This document shows, one piece after another, positions 45,553 to 57,399 of a DNA stretch of 64,000 bases; the first letter of the stretch is position 1; every line of letters begins with the position of its first letter. The stretch covers positions 2,232,001 to 2,296,000 of the forward strand of contig JAUTDP010000004.1 of assembly GCA_033439795.1 (NCBI GenBank), read 5' to 3'. A program made the position numbers and the translations under genes. This DNA comes from Sordaria brevicollis. Taxonomy: Eukaryota; Ascomycota; Sordariomycetes; Sordariales; Sordariaceae. The notes under the pieces were generated by a model. That model did not search any database. It was given only the letters and a program-made list of their open reading frames with translations, and had not been told where the DNA came from.

Positions 45553-47490
45553 TCAAACGGCCTTTCCGATAGTTTTCCCCGACCGGCCCGACGCCGTCGA
45601 AGAATTCGTATCAGTCTTCACCAATGTCTCCTCCGACTCCAACGCTTCGGCAGCAGCAACGGCATCACCAGCTGCGCCACTCGCAGTTTCTTGCCTTGCT
45701 GGTACATCTGTCTCCAACCTCTCTATCCCGTAGTAATCCTGCACATCGCTCCACTGACTGCGCAGACTTTCGCTTCTCTCATGGGCATACCGAGCTCGTT
45801 GGCCTTCCTGAGTCTCCATCCTGCGGAACTCCTCACCGCTCCCTGCACTGTAGTGACTTTCTTCGCTTTCTTGACTGTCGCTCCTATCGAGTCCGTACCC
45901 GACGGCGATCTCTTTCTGGCTTGCTGTGAATATGTCGCTCCCGTCGCTCCCGTCGCTGCTCTCGCTTATGGTGCTGCATCGATTTACGGCAACAGCTTGG
46001 CCACCAGTTGTCTCGCTGGATTCGAGTTTCCCACCAACATCCAGCGGGCCGCCTTGTTCCTTCTCTAACCCTCGTTTCGTCTCATCATCCTCGAACCTAA
46101 TCAAAGTTCGTTTCTGTCCGTTTCCACTTCCTTCTTGTTCTCTTGATCCTCCTTCTTTTCCCATCTCCTCATCCTTAATTTCCCCTCCATTTGCCGCATC
46201 CCCACCTCCTCCCACGCCCACCTCCTTCCCTCCCATACCGGAACCAACAACAGAACCACAACCACCACCCTCAAACCCCCTATTCCTCACCACCACCGCC
46301 GCCGCCGCCGCCGCCGCCGCAGCAGCCCTCCTCCCCTTTTCTAGTCTTTGATCCCTCAACCGCATATGCCAAAGCACATACCCAATAACTGCCATCACCG
46401 CTAACACCGCCACTGCAGAAATCATGGCGATGGCGACTTTGGCTTGAGTGGAGAGGTACTCGTTTGAAGAAGAGTGCCCCTGAGGTAGAGAGTTGTTGGT
46501 TAGGGAGGCGTCCATTTCGGTGTCGGAGGAGACTTTGGCGGCGGTTTGGGAGGTTGTTGGTGTTGTTGTTGAAGCAGAAGTGACGCCTAGTGATGAGGTT
46601 GAAGTCGGTGGTGGTGGGGTGGGAGTAAGTGAGGAGGATGAGTCGGTTGCTAATGCGACAAAGGCCGGCTCCGTGGATGAGGTGATGACTGAGAGGAAGG
46701 TGGTTGCTGCTGCTGGTGTTGAGACTGGGACTGCGGTTTCGGTTGCTGCCGTGGCCGCTGGTGGTGAGACAATCGGAGAGCTGAGGTTGGGGTCGAGTGT
46801 CGATGCCGATGGCGGTGGTTGTAACTCCGAAACTTGGGATGAAGAGTCTGGCACGGCGAGAATGGCTGCTTCGGTGGTCTCAGCTGGAGTTGGAGTAACT
46901 ATCGGCGTTTGCACCGCGTCTTCGCTGGCTACAGGAGCGAGGTTGACGGAAGAAGGAGTGGGTTGATTTAGAGCCATGATTGGTGTAGTCGCGACAAAAT
47001 TGCCAGGTGAAGCCGATGTGAGTGCTCCCGTCGTCTCCGTTGGTGGTGATGCAGCAGCCTGCTCCGGAGTTTGAACCGGAGTGTCTGGAGGTGTTGTTTC
47101 TGACAGAACCGGTGCTGGAACTGGAACTAATTGATCTGATACCAAAGCTTGTGATGATCCTCCTCCTTCAAGCTCCTCGTCATCCACTACCCCTGTAGAT
47201 CCCACGGGAGGGTCGGCTGCTGAATCGGGCGAGTTATTTGGTATCGGCGTCTCTAACAATTTTTCCGGACTAACCGTTGCGGTTGGAGCTCGCGATTCTG
47301 TGACGAAGTTTGACAGACTGTATTGGGTATGCGGACTCGAGGCCGGCGTGACTGCTGCAGGATCTCGCCCTTCCGCTGCTGTTGCTGTCAAGGCATGATC
47401 TCCGCTTGCCGTCCCAACACGTTCCCCAGATTCTGAAAGCTGACCTACGGCCAGCGCAGCTTGCAGCATAAGTAGACGGGTGACCTGCAT
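45553..47490 (-). CDS. Mucin-like single-pass membrane protein
   Basis: 645 aa from the inner ATG at 47490 (MQVTRLLMLQAALAVGQLSE), chosen because it begins a good signal peptide; ten more residues are open upstream to 47520. About 340 residues of Ser/Thr/Pro/Ala-rich extracellular stalk follow. One membrane helix (AKVAIAMISAVAVLAVMAVI and on through YVLWHM) is followed by a basic anchor and a run of about 11 Ala coded by GCC/GCG. The cytosolic tail is acidic and Ser-rich (RSDSQESEESHYSAGSGEEF). The plan matches fungal wall-stress sensors such as Wsc/Mid2 in outline, but no WSC cysteine domain is present. The function is inferred only from architecture. Confidence 0.75.
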   Translation of the reverse strand: MQVTRLLMLQAALAVGQLSESGERVGTASGDHALTATAAEGRDPAAVTPASSPHTQYSLSNFVTESRAPTATVSPEKLLETPIPNNSPDSAADPPVGSTGVVDDEELEGGGSSQALVSDQLVPVPAPVLSETTPPDTPVQTPEQAAASPPTETTGALTSASPGNFVATTPIMALNQPTPSSVNLAPVASEDAVQTPIVTPTPAETTEAAILAVPDSSSQVSELQPPPSASTLDPNLSSPIVSPPAATAATETAVPVSTPAAATTFLSVITSSTEPAFVALATDSSSSLTPTPPPPTSTSSLGVTSASTTTPTTSQTAAKVSSDTEMDASLTNNSLPQGHSSSNEYLSTQAKVAIAMISAVAVLAVMAVIGYVLWHMRLRDQRLEKGRRAAAAAAAAAAVVVRNRGFEGGGCGSVVGSGMGGKEVGVGGGGDAANGGEIKDEEMGKEGGSREQEGSGNGQKRTLIRFEDDETKRGLEKEQGGPLDVGGKLESSETTGGQAVAVNRCSTISESSDGSDGSDIFTASQKEIAVGYGLDRSDSQESEESHYSAGSGEEFRRMETQEGQRARYAHERSESLRSQWSDVQDYYGIERLETDVPARQETASGAAGDAVAAAEALESEETLVKTDTNSSTASGRSGKTIGKAV

Positions 47491-48402
47491 TCCTGTATGA
47501 AATGAAGCGCAGAAACTCAAAAGGATGGATGAAAAGTAATGATGTCCACAAAGGGACGGAAAAGATGCCGAGAGAAAATGGCGTTCTTACACCAAAACAA
47601 CGGAAACAAAATTTGGGATTTAGGATACGACGGAGAGAAAGGGAAGATTCATCATAAAGGTCTCGAACCCCTCGGAGTCATGGCCATGGAAGCGGGCAAC
47701 AAACCCCGAACCACCGGGTGACGGAACCTTGGAGAATTTAGACTTGTGCGTCAAGCATCGGACGGGAAACGTCATTGCGAAGTCCCCTCTTTTCTTTGGT
47801 GTGCATAAGGAGCATAGTGTCCGCATGGTGGTGATGCCGGACCCCTTCCGGACGGCGAGTGTATCACGTCGACTTGGGGCCCTTGGTCATCCACCCATCA
47901 ACGACGATGGATTCAGGGGGTTTGTTTTGGTCGTGATACCCAAACGGGGATAGTCCCTACGGCAACAGAGGGTTAGGGTTGGCTAATGACGTTATTCCCA
48001 GCTCGGCTCAACGTGCAAAGGCGGTGAGGGATTCTTGAGGGGATATCGGACGGCAGAATAGCCGGCGTGGTGGGGCCGATTGGGTGGACTTGGGATGGAA
48101 CCTCAATTGGAAGAAAGTGGGATTGACAAGTTGGAATTGCCAGTTCATCCTCCAGTCCTCCGCGCTGCCGGATCACTCGTCAAAGCTGCCGGCAATTTCC
48201 CCCCCAAGCTCCCAAGTGTCGTCCCAAGTCTCGCGCGAACGATTGCTGGCACCACTCGACCGCATCCAACCGATCCTCCACCGTCGTCGACAACAGCTCC
48301 GACGACAACCACCAACTGACCCAGATCTACCTCACTCTCTTTCCGCTCCCGTCTGAGCTGGGGTTGGGTCACTTATTATTCTCTCAAATCATATACACAA
48401 CG
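47491..48402. promoter_or_regulatory. Shared divergent promoter region
   Basis: 0.9 kb between the mucin-like gene (minus) and SHE9 (plus). No ORF is credible. It must contain both promoters; I could not identify specific sites. Confidence 0.5.
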
Positions 48403-50013
48403 ATGTCTTCCTCAACAGCTATCCGACTAGCTGTGCGCCCTTCCTCTTGGAGGGGCAGCACCAGCGGCGCATTATCATCCGGTCGTTCCCTCTCCCAATT
48501 CCCACGAAGACCGATAAACCCTTCGATATGCGGCATGCGCCAGGGTACAATTCGTCTCTCCATTCGCGACGGCCGTCTCTTCTTCTCGACCCAACCGCCT
48601 AAAGACACCGAGAACAAGGCAGACAACAAGGACAGCAAGGAAGCCGAACCCTCCAACGTCTTCTACATGCCACCACCTCCCCAGGCCGAGGCGCCGCCAG
48701 CGGCAGAATCGGCCAAAGAAGAGACTACCAAGTCGTCCGAGACAGAAACACCAGCAGCTTCCGATTCCGAAAGCTCCAAATCTCCCGAATCCGAGCAGTC
48801 CACCTCTTCCACCAGCGACAGCACCAAACCTTCCTCCGAAACCACCACCGAAAACACCGAAACCAACCCTCCTCCCAAAGACAAGAAGCAACCCGAACTC
48901 CCCTCCCGCACCGAAGCCCACCGCGCCCGCCTCTCCGCCCGCTTCTCCACCATAATGGACAACTTCCAAACCCGCCTCCTGACCGCGACCCAAACCCTCA
49001 ACGACCTGACGGGTTACAGCGCAATCGAGCAAATCAAGCGTCAAAACCAACAACTCGAAATCTCCCACTCGGCAGCGCAGACGCGCCTCCGCGACGCGCG
49101 CCACAATTATAAGAGTCTCACGCAACACCGCGCGTCTACCCAGCGGGAAGTCACCACCCTGCTCGCAAGAAAGGACACCTGGAACCCGTTGGACTTGGAG
49201 CGGTTTACGAGTCTTTACAGACTAGATCATGAATTGGAAGCGCAGGTGGCGCAGGCTGCGCAGGAATTGACCGAGGCGGAGACGGAAGAATCCAAATTGA
49301 GCGCGGATTTGAATGCGGGGATATTGAAAAGGTATCATGAGGAGCAGATCTGGTCTGATAGGATCAGACGGCAGTCAACGTGGGGAACGTGGGGTCTGAT
49401 GGGGGTTAACGTTTTGCTATTCCTGGTGCTGCAATTCGTGGCAGAGCCATGGAGGAGAAAGCGCCTGATGAAGGGCATCGCGGAGAACGAAAAGGGGGTT
49501 ATCGACGAGGTTAGAGCCGAGCTGGGACAGGTCAGGCAGGCGTTGGAGCAGAGTGGGCTGAGGGAAATGGCGCATCTGACGAGGTTGATGGAGCAGGAGA
49601 GGGAACTTAAAGCCCTTCATACCTCTGCTTCCACTTCCACTGAAAGTGAAGGAGAAGAAATGGATCTAGGAGCGGAATTCATCGCCGCTGCTGCCGAGGA
49701 GGCCGCGGAAGAAGCCGCCCAAGCACCATCATCACAACAATCAACCCAGACACAAACAGAACAAATACCAGTACCGGAGGAGGTGCTACCACCACTAACG
49801 TGGAAGCAAACGGCCCAGAAATGGAAGGAAACGCTATCGGACCCTCAACAGATCAAAGCGGCCGTTGTCGACCTCTACAGCGACAGGAGGATAGACCTCA
49901 AGATGCGGGACGTGTCGCTGCTGGCGCTGGAGAGTGCGGCGACGGGTGCGGCGGTTGTGGCGAGCGTTGCCTTTTTTGTGCTGAGGAATGGTAGCGGGAG
50001 TGGGAGTGCCTAA
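48403..50013 (+). CDS. SHE9: She9/Mdm33 mitochondrial inner-membrane protein
   Basis: She9 (Mdm33) controls inner-membrane shape and fission in yeast. 536 aa from MSSSTAIRLAVRPSSWRG, which starts an Arg/Ser-rich presequence; an upstream in-frame ATG at 48364 would spoil it. After a disordered Ser/Thr/Glu region, a coiled-coil block (about 170-320) contains ARFSTIMDNFQTRLLTATQT and SLTQHRASTQREVTTLLAR. The first membrane helix is TWGLMGVNVLLFLVLQFVAE, and RIRRQSTWGTW precedes it. Another coiled coil and a second hydrophobic segment near the end (SAATGAAVVASVAFFVL) complete the two-helix topology of the family. Single exon. Confidence 0.9.
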   Translation: MSSSTAIRLAVRPSSWRGSTSGALSSGRSLSQFPRRPINPSICGMRQGTIRLSIRDGRLFFSTQPPKDTENKADNKDSKEAEPSNVFYMPPPPQAEAPPAAESAKEETTKSSETETPAASDSESSKSPESEQSTSSTSDSTKPSSETTTENTETNPPPKDKKQPELPSRTEAHRARLSARFSTIMDNFQTRLLTATQTLNDLTGYSAIEQIKRQNQQLEISHSAAQTRLRDARHNYKSLTQHRASTQREVTTLLARKDTWNPLDLERFTSLYRLDHELEAQVAQAAQELTEAETEESKLSADLNAGILKRYHEEQIWSDRIRRQSTWGTWGLMGVNVLLFLVLQFVAEPWRRKRLMKGIAENEKGVIDEVRAELGQVRQALEQSGLREMAHLTRLMEQERELKALHTSASTSTESEGEEMDLGAEFIAAAAEEAAEEAAQAPSSQQSTQTQTEQIPVPEEVLPPLTWKQTAQKWKETLSDPQQIKAAVVDLYSDRRIDLKMRDVSLLALESAATGAAVVASVAFFVLRNGSGSGSA

Positions 50014-50812
50014 TTAATTTGCTTTCTCCATAAAAAGCAAGCAATAAGTATTGGGGGTTTTATATGTTTGGTTGGTAGATAAAACTGGGCTGCATTTGAA
50101 AGGGAGCGGGCTTGTTTTGTAGAACGGTTGTTGCTGGTTGCGGTTGTATGTTATTGCGGCACGATTTTTTCGTTTTTTTCTTTTTGTCTGTATGTTATTG
50201 ATGATCATGATGTATATATTTCTTCTTTTGTATACATATGCAACTCATCTTTTCCTATATAATCAGCATGTTTAGAAGAGACTCACAAGAGGAAAATGGG
50301 ACGAGGTTAGACAACGAAAAGAACGAAATCTACTACGCATCTAGTACACAGCAACCATCATCTTTCGGACTACATACTTGATTCTTCTGGTGGTATCTCA
50401 AACAACGCTTAAAACCTTGACTGAGTAATGACAGAACCTTCATTCAGAAGCAAAATCAGAAACCCAACTTTCTCAACCTCAACTCTTCAACTCCCAAACA
50501 GCTTCTTCAAACCGAAAAGAGGCTTTCTTTCATTTCGCTTGTTCTCTTTCTTTCTTTCCGCTCTTCTATAGGATAATCACTAGTGCTTCAATAACTATTA
50601 GATCTTTCGTCGTTCCGTCTTCAAACGCTTCAGCCCACACACAACCCAACTCACAAAACCACAATCTCGGTCCCGCCACTTGTGGTTCTTCCCAAATCTG
50701 CTACTTGACTCCTCCTCTTTTTATATCCGTCATCATCATCATCCATCATCCTACTCTTTTCCTTCCAAAAGGCTTACATATTAATCTGTCAACAAATACT
50801 AACATCATCCCT
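50014..50812. other. Intergenic between convergent genes
   Basis: 3' regions of SHE9 (plus) and PKC1 (minus), AT-rich with pyrimidine stretches. No other element is seen. Confidence 0.5.
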
Positions 50813-53800
50813 TTACTCAAAGTCGGCAGTGTAGGAGAAGCCTCTGAACTCTTCTTGCATGGCTTGGGACAGAACTGTAAAGACAAATTAGGTTAGCAAT
50901 TGCAATACCGATACTAGAAAGATGACAAAACATACCTGACTGAACGGGCGTGAGCACCGGGGTGACGCTGGTAAACTCGCTATCGAAGTTGCTCGTGTCC
51001 GTCGCGCTCTTGATCTGAGGCAGGAAGGGCGGCTGCACGCGCTTGTGGTAGATGTCGTCCCAGTTGATGTTTCTGAAGAAAGGTTGCGACATCACCTCCT
51101 GAGCGTCTGTCGGGCCGCTTCCCAGACGCTGGTCCGGCTCGCGCGTGAGCAGCTTCTGTAGGATCGACACGCTGTCTCTGGGCATGTGGATCGGGTAGAG
51201 CGGCTCGTCTGCCAAGATGGCGTCGTAGATCTCGTCCTCGTCTTCACCGCGGAAGGGGGACTGCTGGAGAAGCATCTGGTATATCAAAACACCAAACGCC
51301 CACCAGTCCACCGCCCGGCCGTACTTCTTGTCCAGGAGAATCTCGGGCGCCATGAACTCGGGAGTACCGCAGAATGTGCTGGTGGTCGAACCATACCACA
51401 TATCCTCCTTGCACAGACCATAATCGGCAATCTTGATGTGGCCGTCAAGGGTCAAGAGGATGTTGTCGAGCTTCAGATCACGGTAGATGACACCGTTCTC
51501 ATGGAAGTACTTGAGGGCCAAGCAGACCTCGGCAGCGTAGAACTGAGCGCGCTTAGTACCGAACATGCCACGCTGAATGTGCAACATGAGATCTCCACCG
51601 CTGATGTACTCCATGACGAAGTAGACTCTTGTCTCTGTCTGGAAGCAGGCGTGGAGGTTCGTGAGGAAGGGATGGCGCTCGCGGTTGGCAATCAGGAAAA
51701 CGCGCTTCTCCGATCTGATGCTTTCCACTTCGTCATTCTCAATGATGAACTCCTTCTTCAACACCTTAATGGCGTACAACTTCCGGCTCTTCTTGGTCTC
51801 AGCAAGCATGACCTTGCCGAAGTTGCCCTTACCAAGCACAGCAAGGAAGTTGAAGTGGTCCAGACCGATCCTCATACCCGTGCCTGGGTCGGTAGCCGAT
51901 GGCAATGGCTTCTTGGTAGGGACTGGCACACCAGAGGCGGAGGGCACGATCTGGTTATCATATGATGGCGCAACAGGCTGCGGCTTAGAAATCGGCGTTT
52001 GAGGGTTCTGCTGGTACATTGGTGACTGCTGAACCTGTTGAGGCGACTGCTGAGGCTGCTGCTGTTGGGGGCGAGCCTGAGGTGGGCTCGAGTAGGCGCC
52101 AATGTTGGCATAGTCCGCCGGGTTATACTTCCTTTGCTGCGGTGATCCGTACCCTTGCTGCTGCTGAGCATTGTACTCGTCGTCCCGAGACTCCGGACGC
52201 CCATAGCCGGAAGAACCACCATAGTTTCCGCCAAAGTCGGGTATAGAGCCAGCCTGCGAGGGCTGAGAGCTGTGCTTTGGTGCCATAGCCGCCGCCGCCG
52301 CCGCCGAGGCGGTTGTCGAGCTGCTGGTAGAGGTCCTGTCAGGGCCAGCTGGCCTGGGTTGTGTTTGGCTGTACATGAGCTTGGCAGCCTCGGTTGCTTC
52401 AGGCGAAGCGATATTCGTGTAAGCAGTCGAGCCACTGTACGTTGATGCCTGAGCGATCGATCCAGAAGAGATGGATGTCTTGCTTCCCGGCCTAAGGGTA
52501 CGCTCACTCATCGAGGACGCCTTGTCCTTGTGAGTCTTCTTTTGCGTTCGGATACCCTCCAAGATTTGGTTAGCGACAGCCATAGACATGCCGCAAAAGT
52601 CGGGAACAAGGTGCACGCATTGCGCGTGAGCCGTAAGAGCGCATTCTGCCAAAACTGTCAGCACACAACGTCCTCCACATTAGAGATCTCAACATACCTG
52701 AGCATTTCCTCGAGTTCTTCTTGGAGCCAATCGGGAGCATATAACCACAGTGGCAGCACCAGTTGGCGGTAAGGTTGGAGAAGGGGATGAAGCGATGGGG
52801 GATGCGGTGGTTGATCTTTTCCTCGTCTGGATCAGTCTCGGCATTACTCTTGCTGATACACTTGGTGACAACGCTGGTGTAGCACTTGGTGTGGCAAGTG
52901 TACTTGCAATCCTCGCACTGCATACCGGCGGAATACTTGAGGAAGTCGCCGCAGAGCGCACAGCGCATGATGTTGTAGAACTGCTTCTGGACGAACTTGT
53001 GTCCGTACATCTCGTGAACTTCCTCCTTGCGCTGACGGACGGCACCCTTGCGACCCAGCCTGTCCATGCCCTGAGGGCGGCTCCCCTTGATAAAGTTGAA
53101 GCTGAGGTGGATTTGGCCATAGGGTTCCAAGTTGAACCAACCATCTACTGGTTGTGACACGACCTGAGACGGCGGGGGCGCCTGGGGTGGGATCATAGTA
53201 TTCTGTTCCTGCGATCCAGGGGACGTTGGCGGTGCCGCAAACTGAGGGCTTTGGGCGCCCATGGGGAACTGCGCCGGGGGAGCTCTTGAGCCAACACGGT
53301 CCGCCGAAACCCAACCCGCGGACGTCATTTCGGCCTCGATCTTCTTTCGACGAAGCTCTTCAACAATGTCCGAGATGCGGACCCAAAGCATGGCAATAGG
53401 CACCGGGTGTTCGCCGGGCTTGTCATAAACCGTAAACTCAATTTCGTTCGTCTTATCGACCGGGAAAGTGTGGAATTCGGCTTCCCACCTGTCGTTTCGC
53501 GAGGGTCGTGTGCGTGCAACGATCATGTCTTCGGCCTTAACGGCGACGGATGTTTCGGGGGAGCGAGCGAAACGGCCAAGGGGCGCATGGTCGACATCCT
53601 TTACAGCCAAAATGCGAATAGAAAGAGTACCGCTCAGGGGTTTCCTGAGGGCTGGCAGGTTGATGCTGTCGTCTGTAGTTGTTTAGAGTTAGCAAAAATC
53701 CATACTTGTGCAAAGCACCACGAGAGCTGTATAGGGATCCCTACCATCTGGACCATCTACATCGATGTCGATGTGCAACTCTTCATATCTCTTGAGTGCC

Positions 53801-54507
53801 TGCTTCAAGAGGACAATCTTTTGTTTACTTTCGATGCGCTTGGCGGCGGCGTCCAGTTTGCTCTTCTTGTCGCCTTCCATCTGATAAAGCTGTACCATCT
53901 TCTCAATGCCCTTTAGGTATTGCTCTTCAACGTTAAGTTTGAACTGGATTTGGGACAGCATCAGCTGGATGCGAGGTCCCAGATGTGGGGTATCGAACTT
54001 GATTAGATCTGTAATGGTCCGTCGTTGTTAGCAACATGATGGCTTGTCCAAGGGACCTCTCGATAACTTACCGAGTCTCGTATAATTAGGACGCGCCCGC
54101 GGAACACTAGAATCAGGAGGACCACCGGGATAAGGGCCAGCCGCGGGCATCAAGGGACCGCTGCCCTGACTCTGGTGGGAGCTGTGACCGCGTCCTCCTT
54201 CCTTGGGAGGGGGAGTAGGGGCGCCGTGACCCTCAAAGTCGTCGACGGACTGTCGGTGGGAGCCGGACATTGGGCTGGCGCCGAGCGACATGTTATCCAC
54301 GCCATGACCGAGTCTCCTCATCTGCAGCTCGCGCAGCTTCTCCTCGAAAAACTCGAGATTTCTCCTCCCTTCGCGCATCTGGGTGTCGAGCTTGGAGCGG
54401 ACCTGCTCATTGTTTGTCTGCTGGCGCATGGCCTGCGCAGCATTGATCAGAGCCTTTTCGCGCTCGATCTTCTTGGAGATGTCGTGGACCTTGTCTTCGT
54501 CGTTCAT
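50813..54507 (-). CDS. PKC1: Protein kinase C (cell-wall integrity kinase)
   Basis: Rho-activated kinase at the top of the cell-wall-integrity MAPK cascade. Five exons (54507-54072, 54008-53745, 53672-52698, 52645-50936, 50874-50813) give 1148 aa. Order: HR1 repeat ([16 protein letters not shown]), second HR1 ([20 protein letters not shown]), C2-like domain, two C1 zinc fingers ([40 protein letters not shown]), a Gln/Pro-rich linker, and the kinase domain. Kinase motifs: [26 protein letters not shown] in place of DFG (usual for fungal Pkc1), and [12 protein letters not shown]. The AGC tail ends [11 protein letters not shown], the hydrophobic motif, on the last exon. The C1 pair is split by the third intron. 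A GCC/GCG run codes seven Ala in the linker. Confidence 0.96.
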
Positions 54508-57399
54508 GGTGGCGGTGTTGGGGGCCCGGCGGACCGATGGCGGCTGTTTTAGAAAGGGCTGTTAAAGATGCTCCTGGCAATATTAATGACTGACGGTGAC
54601 GGTGACGGGGTGTCGGTGTCGAGTCTGTCGTGTCGGTGTCGGCAGCGGGGGAGAGCGGGGGCCCGGAGAGAGAAGAGAAGAGGAGAGGACGACGGGATGG
54701 GATCCGGAGGGCTAAAATGCTGCTAGCATGCCAGTATGACGATGCAACGAATGCGTCGTGGTGGTGGTTGTTGATGGGACGATTAAACACTTCCCAAGGC
54801 GTGGAAGCGAGCCAAGGCAAGGCAGCGAGGACGTTGGATAAGGAGGTCCAAAGGAGGGATGTGGATGGAGAGGTCGAAGAGGGTAGGTACACTACACTTT
54901 ATAAGGTAGACACTGCAAGCCGATGGAGTGCCCGCTACGCACTGCTGCTGTTAGTCCTAGCTAGTAGAGGTAGAGGTAGTGGCGGCGGGCAGCAATTACC
55001 TAGCATTAGCAGAGAGGAGGAAATGGCGGGTGGTGTGTAATGCCTTTGTTCTCCGACTGAAGCTTCAACGTATGTAGCAATGGAAGTCTCGATGGAAGAG
55101 ATTGGCAGAAGATGTCGTCGTCGTCGTCGTCACAACCCGGTTGATGATATGATGGACGAGAGGGGAAGTTTGCTACAAAGTGGAAGAGAGAAAATCCAAT
55201 AACCGTACGCCTATATCGGTAGAGGTAGAAGAGACCTAGGGAAGGTATGATGCTAACGATGGCGGGGTTTTTGTGTTTCGCATAGGTTTGGCGGCGGTGG
55301 CCCTTGTCGATTCGTCCGAGGAGCCAACCAACCTAACAACAGTCCAACCACGGCAGAGCAGCCAGACAGCGGGAATCCACGATGCACAACCAAAACGAGA
55401 CACACAGGCAGGACTACGGGACAGGGCAGTGTTCGCTCTCGGGGCATCGACTTTGAACGTGGAATGTATGGGGGCACGGGCAAAGGTGGGCAGGCGGGAT
55501 GGCGGGATGGCAACATGGCAACCTCTCCAAAGAGCATTGGTCCTTGACTCCTTGTTAGTGCCGTCAGGTTATTCGGGGTTCAACTTTGCACGGAGCTTCA
55601 ACGTCCACCTTTTCCCCTTGAAAGAGGCGGGGATATGGTGGTTATGATGTCTCTTGTTCCCAGTCAGGTACCTCGCCCGCTATCATGTTGTTTTCTGTTT
55701 TGTCGTTTTACAAGTCCCGTCTTGTTATCCCCGAACATCACAAGAACAATGAAAAGTGCCTTGAGAGAATAGTATCCCGATATCGTTAGCGATTAGGGCA
55801 TTAACAGCAGTCCCTACATCTATAGTAGACAAGGGAGAAGCTCAAAACCAACAACCTTGGAAGTCACACTTTGCACTGTTCTTGAAGATTCAACGCGCGG
55901 CATGCCCATTTCGTCTCAATGCAATGTTTCTTTTTTACCACATCCCATTCAAAAAGGCAATGGGCCCGGTGCAAGCGTGTTGGTTCCTGGAAGGACACTG
56001 CAGTGCACTAACAAAGTTCTACCATAGCCTCGCGTCTTGGCAATCAGATGATGGTTTTTGAATCGCAACACTTTTTGGTGAAAGGTCAACTCTCGGAATG
56101 GAACCTTTTTGTTTGTAACACACACTGTTGTTGTTTGGCAGCCACGGGCCAAAGACTACCTTACCTACCCGAACTGGAACTGGGCACTCTGGTGACTGGA
56201 CACACACACAATAAGACATCGGCATGAGTGGATGGCCTTGTCTGTCCGGCTCGGTTGCGCCGATACTGTATCGTAGGACTTGTATTGAAAAACGGCGTGG
56301 TATACTAGTGGTAGGACTTCCGCACTTTTGGGCCACATGGGATTGGCAATGCCCAAGACCAAGAGAGGGAGGGGTGTCAATCAGTGGTTGCAGTCCTTCC
56401 CCATGTCCAACGGGTCCGGGTTGGTGGTGGCGCATCTTGAACTTGCTTTGATTGAAGAGCTGTGATTGGCCAGCTGAATCACAAGAGACTTTGATCGCGC
56501 AGTTGACTTCTTTTTCTCTTTCTTTGATGACTGAATACTGGAAACTCAGGTTCTATTAAACAAAAACTCATGAACAGTGGAAATATTTGGACGACGTTGA
56601 ACAGCGGCTATAGCAACGAAGGCAAATCACCTGGACAGGAAAGGCGGTCACAAGTGTTCATCCATGTCTTGGGATCCATGATATGATGATTGAGGGTTAG
56701 GGTTGACACCGTAAGTGACCCAAGCCGATTTCATGACGGACAGACGGAGTCTCGTCCCGAGAAATCCAAGTCTTTTACGGCCCGAATTGATATCGTGGGA
56801 GAAACGATGCTTCTGGGTGTTCACGCATCATCAAAAAGGACTCGTCAATTCCTCAAGGTGTCTCTCTCCCATGCCGCCGGGATCATGCCCTCGGTTATCC
56901 TCGAATGGGATCCCGGCATCCTAAACAAGTGGCTACGTGCGTCAAAAGCATGCCAGCGTCCGTAGGTACATGTCGCAGGATGAAGGATATCAAATTTCGC
57001 AGTCTCAAGAATAGCGCATGTTGTGTGCTGATGGTTGTGACGACAGCATGATGGATGTTGACTTACAGATCAAAATTGCGCGCGACCAGATGCCTCTTTC
57101 AAGGGGCTCTTCGTGAAAGTCATTGCCGATATCGGCAAGTTCGCAAGTTCACACACCCAAGTAGCAAATGACCAAGCCCAAAAGAGAGAGAACAAGTAAC
57201 CAAAAAAGTTGTAGCTTGCTTTGAACATTTCAAGATCATGACAAGGTGCTTCTTTCTTCCTGTGACCTTTCTCTTCTTTTTTGAAACTCTGAGCATACAT
57301 CCATCCCCTTAACTCCATGATAACCAATATATACATGCAACATCTCATCACATCAATCTGACAACTAACTAACACACCACCATCTCATCAACCACTCCC
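54508..57399. other. Long intergenic region between PKC1 and acyl-CoA dehydrogenase genes
   Basis: 2.9 kb. The left part is the PKC1 promoter and leader. A (GTC)n run lies near 55116-55132. Frames such as 55273-55647 and 56019-56435 have no family features. No gene called. Confidence 0.45.

Noticed and set aside
50881..50935. Read-through of the last PKC1 intron to a different C-terminus
   Set aside because: Splicing restores the conserved hydrophobic motif and the FE-stop end, so the intron is real.
52689..53144. Minus-strand alternative frame inside the PKC1 C1 region
   Set aside because: It is a shadow of the zinc-finger exon.
56270..56320. Possible tRNA-like stretch (GTGGTATACTAGTGGTAG)
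   Set aside because: No acceptor or anticodon stem could be formed.
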